Origin: Streptomyces sindenensis
GTDB lineage: Bacteria; Actinomycetota; Actinomycetes; Streptomycetales; Streptomycetaceae
DNA: 34,102 bases
Assembly: GCF_014649035.1 (NCBI RefSeq)
Contig: NZ_BMSG01000050.1
Coordinates: 1-34,102 of the forward strand
Direction: 5' to 3'
The notes beneath the pieces were generated by a model. That model was given only the letters and a program-made list of their open reading frames with translations, was not told the DNA's origin and made no database searches. Below, piece by piece: positions 15,866-24,261 of the stretch (within the stretch, counting starts at the first letter, position 1; each line of letters opens with the position of its first letter). The translations under genes were made by a program, and so were the position numbers.

Positions 15866-18045
15866 GGCGTGCTTCCCTTCCCCGTCCCCCGGAGCGCCTG
15901 CCGGCACAGTGCCAGGAGCTTTTCGTCCTCGTGGATGTCATGACTGCCGTACCCGCCGTCCATCGCGTTGTGACGGCGTACGGAGGCGAGTTCGCTCCGC
16001 AGGACGTGCGCCGCGGCCGACCCCTCGGGGACCGGCCCCATCCGTGCCAGGCATTCTGCCACCCGGACCCGGACATGGCGGTTCTGTTCCCAGGCGGTGA
16101 GCAGGGCCGCCACGCTCTCTCGCGACCGGCCCGACACCTCCCACAGTGCGATCGCCGCATCGACCCGCAACCACACCTCCTCGTGGGCCAGCAGCCCGCG
16201 CAGCCGGGGCGCGGCCACCGCGGCGCGCGGCCCGAGCGCCCCCAGCGCCACCGCCGCCGCCCGCCGGTCGTGCACCTGGTCCGACCGAAGGCCCTCGATC
16301 AGCACCGGCAGCACCGCGTCCGCGTCCCCGGAGACCGCCCACAGGGCCTCGGCCGCCTCCGTCGCGGACGCCGTCCCCGGCCGGCGGATCAGCGCCCGCA
16401 GCTCGGGGACGGCCTCCCGCGCGGCGGGCCCGAAGGCCCCCAGCGCCCGCAGCGCCGCCGTACGCAGCCACTCGCCCCGGTACTCCGGCGCCCCGCGCAG
16501 CACCCGCAGCACCTCGGGGGCCGCCTCGCCCGTCCGGAGCGCGGTCAGCCCGGCCAGCAGCGGGCTCGCCCGGTCGTAGGCGTTCTCGTCCAGCTCCACG
16601 TCCGCGAGCCTGCGCCGCAGCGGGCCGGCGAGCGGCCGGGCCGCCGCCCCCAGGTGGCCCACCGCGAACCCCACGTCGTGCGCCACCTGCTCCCGCTCCA
16701 GCGCCGCCGCGAGCGCGGGCACCGCACGGGCGTCGCCGAGCCGGGCCAGGGCCTTCACGGTGGAGCCGAGTCCGGGCGGGCCGCCTGCCCAGGTCTTCAC
16801 CCAGCCCCCGGGGTCGGCGGCCAGCCGGGCGGCCAGGGCGTCGGCGGCGGGCGCGGCGAGTTGGAAAAGCTCCTCCAGCACATGGGACGCGGCCTCGGCG
16901 AGCCGGGGCTCGGGGTCGGACAACTGCTCGCCGACGAGCGCCACCAACTCCTCGTAGGGGCCGCGCCAGGCCCGTATGAGCCCGCCGCTCATCCGCACGG
17001 CGTCGATGCGCTGACGGCGGTCGGGGCTGCGCAACTGGTCGGCGAGCAGCGCGGTGCGGTCGCCCACCCGGTCGTCGAGGCCGACGTGCAGGGTGCGCAG
17101 CAGATCCGCGGCCCAGGGGGCGCCGCGCCCGGCGTTCTCCTGGGCGGACAGGGAGCGCAGCTGCCCCACGAGCGTCGGCGTCACGACGTGCTCGCCCCGC
17201 CCGGTCTCCGCCGACGCCACGGGCTCCGGCTCGTCGTCGTCCCGCGCGGCGGTCCCCCCGGGAGAGGCGCCCGCTGCCGGAGCGGCGGGCTCCGCCGGGC
17301 CACCGGACTCGTCCGGCGCCGCGCGCATCTCGCGCAGCAGCCCCGAGACCACCGGCACCACATCACCGGGCAGTCCGTCGGGCGAACAGCGCGCCAGCTG
17401 GGCCAGGGCCGCGAGCCGCAGCCCCGGCGATTCGGCCCGGGACGCCAGCAGGCCCAGCCACGTCCCGACCCGCTCCGCCAGCGGCCGGTGCCGCAGGGCG
17501 ACCCGCCCGGCCGCCTCCACCAGGGCGAGCCGCACCTCCTCGTCGGGCTCCACCGGCAGCCGCTCGCGCAGCAGGGCCAGTACCCGCACGGGGTGCCGGT
17601 GCAGCGTGGCGAGGGCCAGCGGGGCCGCGAGCCGCACCCCGGGGTCCTCGTCGGCGATCAGCTCGAAGAACACCCCGGCGCCCGCGGTGACCGCGGCCGC
17701 CGCCATCGCGTAGTTCGCGGCGCCCTCGATCTCGTCCTCGTCGATCTCCGCCTCGTCGTCCTCGTCGAGGTCGAAGCCCCCGATGCTGGTGAGGAGTTCG
17801 ACGACGCCGCCCCGGTCCTGCACCCCCGGATCCACGACCAGCTCGAACAGGAACGGGATGCACGCGAGCGTGCACGCGTACACATCGCCCTGGTGGTGCA
17901 CCGCCCCGTACATGCCGTCGAGCGCGGCCTCCCGCTCCGCCGGATCCTCCGACGCGAGCCCCCGCAGCAGCTCCGGTACGTCGTCGGCCGGCCCGTAGGC
18001 ATGCTCCATCGAAGCCCAGTCGACCTCGTCGATCCCCGAGAACAC
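15862..18045 (-). CDS. HEAT-repeat protein
   Basis: The protein has 727 residues and starts with GTG at 18045, with GGGGAGGGG 5 bases upstream. It consists largely of alpha-helical HEAT/armadillo-like repeats, e.g. AALGALGPRAAVAAPRLRGLLAHEEVWLRVDAAIALWEVSG and ADLLRTLHVGL-type units, repeated from about residue 25 to the end. An acidic patch (DLDEDDEAEIDEDEIE) lies near 95-110 and a Pro/Glu/Asp-rich insertion near 250-275. It has no signal peptide or membrane helix. HEAT repeats give protein-protein scaffolds; related large HEAT proteins in Streptomyces are of unknown function. It is coupled at its 3' end to the zinc-ribbon gene. Confidence 0.88.
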   Translation of the reverse strand: MFSGIDEVDWASMEHAYGPADDVPELLRGLASEDPAEREAALDGMYGAVHHQGDVYACTLACIPFLFELVVDPGVQDRGGVVELLTSIGGFDLDEDDEAEIDEDEIEGAANYAMAAAAVTAGAGVFFELIADEDPGVRLAAPLALATLHRHPVRVLALLRERLPVEPDEEVRLALVEAAGRVALRHRPLAERVGTWLGLLASRAESPGLRLAALAQLARCSPDGLPGDVVPVVSGLLREMRAAPDESGGPAEPAAPAAGASPGGTAARDDDEPEPVASAETGRGEHVVTPTLVGQLRSLSAQENAGRGAPWAADLLRTLHVGLDDRVGDRTALLADQLRSPDRRQRIDAVRMSGGLIRAWRGPYEELVALVGEQLSDPEPRLAEAASHVLEELFQLAAPAADALAARLAADPGGWVKTWAGGPPGLGSTVKALARLGDARAVPALAAALEREQVAHDVGFAVGHLGAAARPLAGPLRRRLADVELDENAYDRASPLLAGLTALRTGEAAPEVLRVLRGAPEYRGEWLRTAALRALGAFGPAAREAVPELRALIRRPGTASATEAAEALWAVSGDADAVLPVLIEGLRSDQVHDRRAAAVALGALGPRAAVAAPRLRGLLAHEEVWLRVDAAIALWEVSGRSRESVAALLTAWEQNRHVRVRVAECLARMGPVPEGSAAAHVLRSELASVRRHNAMDGGYGSHDIHEDEKLLALCRQALRGTGKGSTP

Positions 18046-18227
18046 GCCATCCCCTCCCCACGATCACGACAGCGCCCGGACCGGCACGCCACGCGGCGCA
18101 CCCTGCCCGTCACACCCCTCCCGGCGCGCCCCGCAGGAAGCGCCTGCGCAGAGTGTGCACCACGGCCCCGACAATCCACCCGCCACTTGTGGCCTTTCCT
18201 CGCGCCCGTAACCAGGTCATGACCGGG

Positions 18228-19133
18228 TCAAGATGTTTCGGCGGTGCGGGGGAGCGGGCGACCCTGCCCCGGATCGTTCAGCGGGGCGAGCAGATCGCCG
18301 TGCCGGTCCAGCCGGGCGGCCATGTCCCCGGCGCGGAACACCAGGACCCCGGCCTCCCGGCACCCCGCGATCTCGTCCCAGGTCACGGGGGCCGAGACGG
18401 TGGGTTCGGGGCGGGCGCGCAGGGTGTAGGGCGTGGCGGTCGTCTTCGACGCGGAGTTCTGGCTGAAGTCGACGAAGACCTTGCCCGGCCGCAGGGAGCG
18501 CTTCATCCGGTGCAGGGCCAGCCCCGGAAGGGCCTCCTCCGCCTCCACGGCGAGCCGCTTCGCGTACGCGGACACCTCGCCGGACGGCGTGGGCTCCAGC
18601 GGGACCAGCAGATGCAGCCCCTTGGACCCGGAGGTCTTCCCGTACGCCGCCAGCCCGTCCGCCGCGAGCCGCTCCCGCAGCCAGAGCGCCACCGTGCAGC
18701 ACTCCACGACGGTCGCGGGGGAGCCCGGGTCCAGGTCGAAGACCATCCGGTCGGCGACCCGCGGTGCGTCCGTCCGCCACTGGGGGGTGTGGAACTCCAC
18801 CACCAGGTTCGCCGCCCACATCAACGAGGCCAGATCGCGCACGACCACCTGCCGGGCGGCCTGGTCCTCGCTGCGGGGGACAGGGGTGGTCTCCACCCAG
18901 GCGGGTGTACCGGGCGGCGGATTCTTGGTGAAGAAGAGCTGGCCGCCCGGCCCGTCCGGATACCGCAGGAAGGACACGGGGCGGTCGGCGAGCTGGAGCA
19001 GGATCACGCCGCCCACGGTGGCCGCGTAGTAGTGCAGCACCTCGCCCTTGGTCGTTCCCGTGGCCGGGTACAGGACCTTGTCGAGATTGCTGAGCGGGAC
19101 CCGTCGCCCCTCCACCTCGGTGATCGGCGTCAT
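18228..19133 (-). CDS. LigD-type primase-polymerase (NHEJ)
   Basis: The protein has 301 residues, the length of an isolated LigD polymerase (archaeo-eukaryotic primase) domain. It opens VPLSNLDKVLYPATGTTKGEVLHYY, which is diagnostic. The catalytic metal-binding motif MVFDLDPGS (Asp about 132 and 134), the SGSKGLHLLVPL motif, and VFVDFSQNSASKTTA follow. The enzyme adds ribonucleotides or deoxynucleotides and fills gaps at broken DNA ends held by Ku. The ligase and nuclease domains fused to it in mycobacterial LigD are absent. Streptomyces usually encode the ligase separately, so that part must lie outside this window. Divergent from ku with 78 bases between starts. No Shine-Dalgarno sequence is seen before the ATG, so the mRNA may be leaderless. 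Confidence 0.94.
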   Translation of the reverse strand: MTPITEVEGRRVPLSNLDKVLYPATGTTKGEVLHYYAATVGGVILLQLADRPVSFLRYPDGPGGQLFFTKNPPPGTPAWVETTPVPRSEDQAARQVVVRDLASLMWAANLVVEFHTPQWRTDAPRVADRMVFDLDPGSPATVVECCTVALWLRERLAADGLAAYGKTSGSKGLHLLVPLEPTPSGEVSAYAKRLAVEAEEALPGLALHRMKRSLRPGKVFVDFSQNSASKTTATPYTLRARPEPTVSAPVTWDEIAGCREAGVLVFRAGDMAARLDRHGDLLAPLNDPGQGRPLPRTAETS

Positions 19134-19211
19134 ACGATAAGAGTCACACGAAATCAGGGCATAGCATCTCTATTCGCCAGAGCGTCCTCCACGGTCGACA
19201 AGGGGTGAACG
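19134..19211. promoter_or_regulatory. Divergent promoter region of ligD-pol and ku
   Basis: This 78-base spacer is AT-richer than its neighbours and must hold both promoters. CATAGCAT and CTCTATTCG are the only -10-like stretches for the plus strand. AAGGGG at 19200-19205 serves as the Ku ribosome site. No clear operator was seen. Confidence 0.5.
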
Positions 19212-20291
19212 GTGAGGTCCATATGGAACGGCGCGATCTCCTTCGGGCTGGTCAGCATCCCGATCAAGCTGGTCAACGCCACCGAGAACCACTCGATCCA
19301 CTTCCGGCAGGTCCACCTCGCCGACGGTGGCCGGATCCGGTACCGCAAGGTCTGCGAACTGGACGAGGAAGAGGTCTCGGGCGGTGAGATCGGCAAGGCG
19401 TACGAGGACGCCGACGGCACGATGATCCCGATCACCGACGAGGACCTCGCCCAGCTTCCGCTGCCCACCGCGAAGACCATCGAGATCGTCGCCTTCGTGC
19501 CCGCCGACCAGATCGACCCGCTCCAGATGGACGCGGCGTACTACCTCTCCGCCAACGGCGTACCCGCCGCCAAGCCGTACACCCTGCTCCGCGAGGCCCT
19601 CAAGCGCAGCAACAAGGTCGCCGTCGCCAAGTACGCCCTGCGCGGCCGCGAACGGCTCGGCATGCTCCGCGTGGTGGACGACGTGATCGCCATGCACGGG
19701 CTGCTCTGGCCCGACGAGATCCGCGCCCCCGAAGGTGTCGCGCCGGAGGGCGACGTCACGGTCCGCGACGCCGAACTCGACCTGGCGGACGCCCTGATGG
19801 ACACCCTCGGCGAGGTCGACATGGACAGCCTCCACGACGACTACCGGGAGGCGGTGGAGGAACTCATCGCGGCGAAGGCCTCCGGGGAGACCGTGCGCCC
19901 CGCCGAGTCCGGGGAGGCCGGCGGCGGCAAGGTCATCGACCTGATCGCGGCCCTGGAGAACAGTGTGCAGGCGGCGAAGAAGTCCCGGGGCGAGGAGGAG
20001 GCCGGGGCAGAGGGCGAGGGCGACGGCGAGATGGCCGACGTGCACCCCATCAAGAAGACGTCGGGGAAGCCGTCCACCCGGTCCAGGAAGAAGAGCACCG
20101 CGGCGGCGAAGAAGTCCACCCCCAAGCCCACCGGCGCGAAGAAGTCCACGTCGACGACGAAGAAGGCCACCGGAAGCCGGTCGACCGTGAAGAAGACGGC
20201 AACGAAGACGGCGGCGAAGAAGCAGACGTCGTCGAGCGGCGGCAGCGGGACGAAGAAAACGGCATCGTCCCGCAAACGCACCTCGGCCTGA
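19212..20291 (+). CDS. ku: Ku DNA-end-binding protein
   Basis: The protein has 359 residues and starts with GTG at 19212, with AAGGGG 6 bases upstream. The start MRSIWNGAISFGLVSIPIKL is the canonical bacterial Ku opening, followed by a beta-barrel ring with LLREALKRSNKVAVAKYALRGRERL and the ELDLADALMDTL helices. Residues about 1-260 form the homodimeric ring that threads onto DNA ends. The last 80 residues are a Lys/Ser/Thr-rich tail (KKSTAAAKK, KKSTPKPTGAKKSTSTTKK) resembling histone H1-like tails, which in some actinobacterial Ku proteins aid DNA binding. It recruits the LigD polymerase encoded divergently, for non-homologous end joining. The Ser/Thr kinase gene follows after 53 bases. Confidence 0.97.
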   Translation: MRSIWNGAISFGLVSIPIKLVNATENHSIHFRQVHLADGGRIRYRKVCELDEEEVSGGEIGKAYEDADGTMIPITDEDLAQLPLPTAKTIEIVAFVPADQIDPLQMDAAYYLSANGVPAAKPYTLLREALKRSNKVAVAKYALRGRERLGMLRVVDDVIAMHGLLWPDEIRAPEGVAPEGDVTVRDAELDLADALMDTLGEVDMDSLHDDYREAVEELIAAKASGETVRPAESGEAGGGKVIDLIAALENSVQAAKKSRGEEEAGAEGEGDGEMADVHPIKKTSGKPSTRSRKKSTAAAKKSTPKPTGAKKSTSTTKKATGSRSTVKKTATKTAAKKQTSSSGGSGTKKTASSRKRTSA

Positions 20292-20344
20292 CGGGCCCGG
20301 CGCCCCGCTCCCCGCTGTCCGAAGCCCCCCGTACGCTACGGCCC

Positions 20345-22225
20345 ATGAGCGAAGAAGTCCCCTCGGGGCGGGTGATCGACGGCCGCTTCACGTTGGTCGA
20401 GCGGCTCGGCAGCGGCGGCATGGGCATGGTCTGGCGGGCCCGCGACGAGGCGCTCCACCGCGACGTCGCACTCAAGGAGGTGCGGCCCCCGGACCCGGCG
20501 CTCGCGGAGTACGACCCCGAGGGCGCCCGCACCCTGCGCGCCCGGGTGCTCCGTGAGGCCCGCGCCCTGGCCCGGGTCGACCACCCCAACGTGGTCACCG
20601 TCCACCACATCGTCGACCCCGGCGAGGACGGCTATCCGTGGATCGTGATGGAGCTGGTGGCCGGCTCCTCCCTGCACGACCGGCTCGCCACCGGCCCCAT
20701 GGCGCCCGCCGACGCCGCCGAGCTGGGGCGCGGCATCCTCTCCGCCCTCAGTGCCGCCCACGCGGTGGGCATCCAGCACCGTGACGTCAAGCCCGCCAAT
20801 GTCCTGCTGCGTCCCGACGGCCGCCCCGTCCTCACGGACTTCGGCATCGCCGCCATCCGCGAGTCGACCAGCCTCACCATGACGGGCGCCCTCATCGGCT
20901 CGCCCGACTACATAGCCCCCGAGCGCATCCGGGGCACGGAGGGCGACCCGTCCTCCGACCTCTGGTCGCTCGGCATGATGCTGTACGTCGCCGTCGAGGG
21001 CCGCCACCCGCTGCGCCGGGCCACCACCCTCGCCACGCTGGCCGCCGTGCTCGACGAGGAGATCCCGCCGCCGGTACGGGCCGGGGCCCTCGCTCCGGTG
21101 CTGAGCGCGCTCCTCACCCGGGACATCCCGGCACGCCCGGACGCCGAGACCCTCGACCGACTGCTGGCCGAGGCCGCACGGGGCGGCGGGAACGCGGCCC
21201 CGACGCCCACGGAGCCGGTACGGGAACGCCCCGGGGGCGCGCACGCCGGGCCCGCGTCCGCCGGGCCCGCGCATCACGGGGGAGCGCGCCCGGCCCCCGA
21301 GCACCCCGCCCCGGCCTCCGCGCCCCCCGCCTCCGTCCACGCCGCGCCCACGCAGTCGGCCGCCACGCCGCCGAGGACCGGGCCCGCGCCCTTCGGGCCA
21401 CCGGTGTCCGACCGAAAGCCGTCGGCACCGGCCCGGCCCGGCGGGTCCAACCCCCCGGAGGACCGGGTTCCGACGGGCTACGCCACCCCGCCCCCCGCTT
21501 CCCACGCCACCCAGGACGAGCGCCCCCACCGCATCGAGCGCCGGGCCTGGCGGATCAGCGCCGCCTCGTCCGTCGCCTCGGCCGTGGTGATCGCGGGCGC
21601 CATCCTCTGGGCGAACGGCGCCTTCTCCTCGCAGGGCTCCGACAGCGACGACCGCCCGCGCGACCGGGCGAGCGCCCCGCGGACGTCGGCCCCGGGGCCG
21701 AACCCGGTCACCGACGGATCCGACGGCACCGGCGAGCAGGACCCCCCGGGGCCGGAGGCGGAAGCGAAGGCGGTGAACCTCCTGACCCCGGACGGAGCGC
21801 GGACCGCGATCGACGCGCTGAAGCCGCTCATGGGCGGAACGAAGGTCACCGACTTCACCCTCTACGGCGAACACGCCTCCGCCGAGGCGCCGTTGAAGTC
21901 CAACTCCGCGCTGTACGACCGCTTCAGCTACCGCGACGGCCAGGCGAAGAACAACGACATGGGCGGCACCCTGGTGTCCGGGTCCACGACGGTCGACCTG
22001 AACTCCGTCGACTGGGACGCGCTGCCCGCCCTGCTGAAGGCGGCGGAGAAGACGCTCAACGTCGACGATCCGGAGAGCAGTTACGTGATCGTGGACCCCT
22101 CGTCGCCCTTCCACAACGACCGCCCGGTGCTGCGCGTGTACGTCTCCGACTCGCACGGCGGCGCCTTCCTCACCGCCGAACTGGACGGCCGGATCATCGA
22201 GAGGAACCCGCGCCCCAAGGGCTGA
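20345..22225 (+). CDS. Transmembrane Ser/Thr protein kinase (Hanks type)
   Basis: The protein has 626 residues. The kinase domain spans about 10-265: glycine loop LGSGGMGMVW, catalytic Lys in VALKEV (about 43), HRDVKPANVLL (Asp about 147), DFGIA (about 165) and the activation-segment IGSPDYIAPERI. All catalytic residues are present, unlike the kinase-like protein at 55-2907. A long Pro/Ala/Gly-rich linker follows, then one membrane helix (about 407-427, ASSVASAVVIAGAILWANG). An extracellular domain of about 190 residues has no PASTA repeats; it contains LLTPDGARTAIDALKPLMGG. The extracellular part is likely the sensor. Its last 32 bases overlap the convergent membrane-protein gene. Confidence 0.94.
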   Translation: MSEEVPSGRVIDGRFTLVERLGSGGMGMVWRARDEALHRDVALKEVRPPDPALAEYDPEGARTLRARVLREARALARVDHPNVVTVHHIVDPGEDGYPWIVMELVAGSSLHDRLATGPMAPADAAELGRGILSALSAAHAVGIQHRDVKPANVLLRPDGRPVLTDFGIAAIRESTSLTMTGALIGSPDYIAPERIRGTEGDPSSDLWSLGMMLYVAVEGRHPLRRATTLATLAAVLDEEIPPPVRAGALAPVLSALLTRDIPARPDAETLDRLLAEAARGGGNAAPTPTEPVRERPGGAHAGPASAGPAHHGGARPAPEHPAPASAPPASVHAAPTQSAATPPRTGPAPFGPPVSDRKPSAPARPGGSNPPEDRVPTGYATPPPASHATQDERPHRIERRAWRISAASSVASAVVIAGAILWANGAFSSQGSDSDDRPRDRASAPRTSAPGPNPVTDGSDGTGEQDPPGPEAEAKAVNLLTPDGARTAIDALKPLMGGTKVTDFTLYGEHASAEAPLKSNSALYDRFSYRDGQAKNNDMGGTLVSGSTTVDLNSVDWDALPALLKAAEKTLNVDDPESSYVIVDPSSPFHNDRPVLRVYVSDSHGGAFLTAELDGRIIERNPRPKG

Positions 22226-23831
22226 CCACCGGCTGGATCGGATCGGGGAGTTGCGGCAGGTCCAGGCCGAAGGGGCCGCGCTCGATGACGTACGTACAAC
22301 TGGTGTAGGTGTAGCCCGGCCGGACCCTGGACCCGGAGGAGTAGCTGTCCACCCGGGAGGTCGCGCCCGTGCCGTGCTTGTAGAGGAAGTGGTACTCCCC
22401 GCTCGGCAGCCGGAGCCGGGCCTTCGGGTAGTTCCTGCCGCTCGCCCGGCAGGCCCGCCGTGGGCCCTCGGAGGCGCTGTACCGCTCGCAGCCCGCGCAC
22501 GCCCTCAGTGTGACGGTGCCGGTGACCGGACCGGTGTAGAGGACCTCGACCGTGTTCGGCGCGTCATTGCTGATGACCAGCTCCATCCGGGCCCCGCCGG
22601 GCCGCTTCGACGGCGGCAGCCGCTTGCCCGCGGCCGGCCGGTCGTCGGCTATCTCCGCGGCTATCGCGATGTCCCGGGCCCGCCCCGCCCGCCCGTCGCT
22701 CTTGTACGTCCGCGCGAAGTCGGTCAGCGTCGTACGCGCGGCGCCGAACTTCTCGTCCTTGAACTGGTCGACCCCGCAGGCGTACACCCCGTCCACGACA
22801 CCCTCGTCGGCATCGGCCCGCAGCTTCTTCACGCTGTCGCCGGGCAGCTGGGAGGCGGTGGCGCCGAGGCCGCGCAGCGCCGTGGTGGCCGCGCACGGAT
22901 CGGCGCCCTTCAACGCCGCGACCTGATCCTTGATCCGCCCGTCGATCGCGGGCGCGACCCGCCGGGCCGATGCGGACTCGGGGAACGTACGCAACAACTC
23001 GCCCAGCTCCGCGCCGCCCCCGCCCGCCGCGCCCAGGCGTGAGACCCCGCAGCCGTACAGCGACTCGGCGAGGGGCTCGTCCGGCCAGGCGGCCAGCTCA
23101 CCCAGCAGCTTCCCGTCCACCGAGTCCGGCAGCGTCCGCAGATACGTCAACGGCGCGACGGCGTCGCAGTGCCGCTTCTTGGCGTACGGGGCGGAGACGG
23201 CGTCGTAGTAGGCCTTCAGCCGGTCCGGTACGAGCTCGGCGGCCCGGGACCCGGGATGGTCCTCGCCGAGCGCGCGATAGACGCCGAGGGCCTTCCCGTA
23301 CTCGCCCTTCGCCTCCCCGAACGGCCGCCCCGACGCGGCGGCGACCCGCTCGTCCCCGGCCTCCAGCCGCTCCAGCAGCATCTGCTCCCGCGCCTCGTCC
23401 CGGGCGGAGCCGTACACCACGGCCCCACCCGCCGGCACGGCCAGCAGCACCACGCCCAGCCCGACCGCCGGGCCGGGCCGCCACGCCCCGCCCACCGTCG
23501 CGCCCCGGGCGATCCGCGCCCCGTCCGCGGCGGCCACCACGAGAACGAGCAGATACCCGACGAGCACCCCCGCGGGCACCCCGTCCGGATCGGCGGGCAA
23601 CGCCACCCACAGCAGCACCGCCGTGGCCACCCAGCACACCGCGGCCCGCCCCCAGCGCCCCACCAGGGCGTAACCGAGCCCGAGCCCGGTCAAGTTGAGC
23701 AACGCCGCGGCGGCCGCCCGTAACGCCGCACCGGGCGGCGGAGGCCCGACGGACGGCGCGTGCGCGGGAGGCGGCGGCACGGCCCCGTCGCCCCCGTACC
23801 CCGCGAGAACGTCGCGATCACCGGACTCCAT
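22194..23831 (-). CDS. Multi-pass membrane protein with large extracytoplasmic helical domain
   Basis: The protein has 545 residues from the ATG at 23831, with GGGGGGA 6 bases upstream. The N-terminus is Pro/Gly-rich; four hydrophobic segments lie at about 35-125 (LLNLTGLGLGYALVGRW, AAVCWVATAVLLWVAL, GVLVGYLLVLVVAAADG, GLGVVLLAVPAGGAVVYG). The rest (about 150-545) is outside the cytoplasm and helical, with regularly spaced cysteines (YGCGVSRLG, DPCAATTALRG, YACGVDQF, RACAGCERYS, SCTYVIE), suggesting several disulfides and TPR-like repeats. A beta-rich C-terminal domain follows. I do not recognise a named family. It overlaps the Ser/Thr kinase gene tail to tail by 32 bases (22194-22225). Confidence 0.85.
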   Translation of the reverse strand: MESGDRDVLAGYGGDGAVPPPPAHAPSVGPPPPGAALRAAAAALLNLTGLGLGYALVGRWGRAAVCWVATAVLLWVALPADPDGVPAGVLVGYLLVLVVAAADGARIARGATVGGAWRPGPAVGLGVVLLAVPAGGAVVYGSARDEAREQMLLERLEAGDERVAAASGRPFGEAKGEYGKALGVYRALGEDHPGSRAAELVPDRLKAYYDAVSAPYAKKRHCDAVAPLTYLRTLPDSVDGKLLGELAAWPDEPLAESLYGCGVSRLGAAGGGGAELGELLRTFPESASARRVAPAIDGRIKDQVAALKGADPCAATTALRGLGATASQLPGDSVKKLRADADEGVVDGVYACGVDQFKDEKFGAARTTLTDFARTYKSDGRAGRARDIAIAAEIADDRPAAGKRLPPSKRPGGARMELVISNDAPNTVEVLYTGPVTGTVTLRACAGCERYSASEGPRRACRASGRNYPKARLRLPSGEYHFLYKHGTGATSRVDSYSSGSRVRPGYTYTSCTYVIERGPFGLDLPQLPDPIQPVVSPWGAGSSR

Positions 23832-24134
23832 AACGGTCCCCCCACCGCCGAGCCGAAAAGTCACCGGGAATCTGCCCGGGGGCGTCCTGATTCACACACG
23901 GCCGAAGAGCCACGCGCCGGCCGACCGGAGGCACAGCCCTGATGGGCATGATCGACCATGCAGACTCAAAAAGTCACGCAAAACCAGCAATTGTCACCCG
24001 AGTTGATGACTAGTTCGACATCAGCGCGAGAAGCGTGCAAGATCACACGCACATCGTTCCCCTTGAGGGGCGACGAACCATCACGCACTAGTCCGAGTCG
24101 ACAACTCGGCTTCAGTAGAAAGCAGTTACGTCAC
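23832..24134. promoter_or_regulatory. AT-rich intergenic region before the microprotein gene
   Basis: From about 23950 the base composition drops sharply toward A/T compared with everything around it, and codons read across it (including TTA and AGA) do not look coding. It holds a CCCC-TTGA-GGGG hairpin (24059-24070), a CCGAGT/ACTCGG inverted repeat (24093-24109), and two copies of ACTAGT (24009-24014, 24087-24092). A weak promoter can be drawn as TTGAGG (24063-24068) with CACTAG 17 bases on. It is the likely promoter for the small gene at 24135. Confidence 0.55.
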
Positions 24135-24182
24135 ATGTACTACAAGCTCCTGCAGTGGATGTGGAGCGCATCCAGCGCCTGA
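24135..24182 (+). CDS. Putative 15-residue microprotein
   Basis: The frame encodes MYYKLLQWMWSASSA and then TGA. Thirteen of the fourteen codons after ATG end in G or C, in contrast with the AT-rich DNA directly upstream, so the reading frame looks selected. Two Tyr, two Trp and several hydrophobic residues make a short amphipathic or membrane-interacting peptide. A strong hairpin begins 10 bases after the stop. The Shine-Dalgarno sequence is weak (AGAAAG, 12 bases upstream). No downstream gene shares the strand for 3.5 kb, so it is not an attenuator leader for a nearby operon. It converges on the SARP regulator gene. Function unknown; it may be a signalling or regulatory peptide. Confidence 0.5.
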   Translation: MYYKLLQWMWSASSA

Positions 24183-24191
24183 TCCCCTCCT

Positions 24192-24217
24192 GGCGGCAGC
24201 GCGTGACGCCTGCCGCC
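24192..24217 (+). terminator. Hairpin after the microprotein frame
   Basis: GGCGGCAG (24192-24199) pairs perfectly with CTGCCGCC (24210-24217); the loop itself can form GCG/CGC around TGA. No T tract follows, as is usual in Streptomyces. Its position just after the stop supports a short transcript. Confidence 0.65.
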
Positions 24218-24225
24218 GATCGAAC

Positions 24226-24261
24226 GGACCGGCACCCGGGCACCACCTCAGGCGCCGGTCC
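24226..24261. terminator. Inverted repeat spanning the end of the SARP gene
   Basis: GGACCGGC (24226-24233) is complementary to GCCGGTCC (24254-24261), with a 20-base loop that includes the SARP gene stop codon at 24248-24250. It may end transcription from both sides of the convergent junction. Confidence 0.5.

Noticed and set aside
20345..22225. PknB-type PASTA kinase next to the FtsW/PBP pair
   Set aside because: The extracellular domain has no PASTA repeats and the gene is about 8 kb from the SEDS/PBP pair.
23958..24134. Upstream extension of the 15-codon frame to 74 codons
   Set aside because: The extra codons include TTA, AGA, ACT and many A/T-ended codons, unlike the rest of the window. 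The DNA reads as promoter, not coding.
24135..24182. AfsS-like gene beside the AfsR-like regulator
   Set aside because: AfsS is about 60 residues with Thr-rich repeats; this frame has 15 residues and none of those features.
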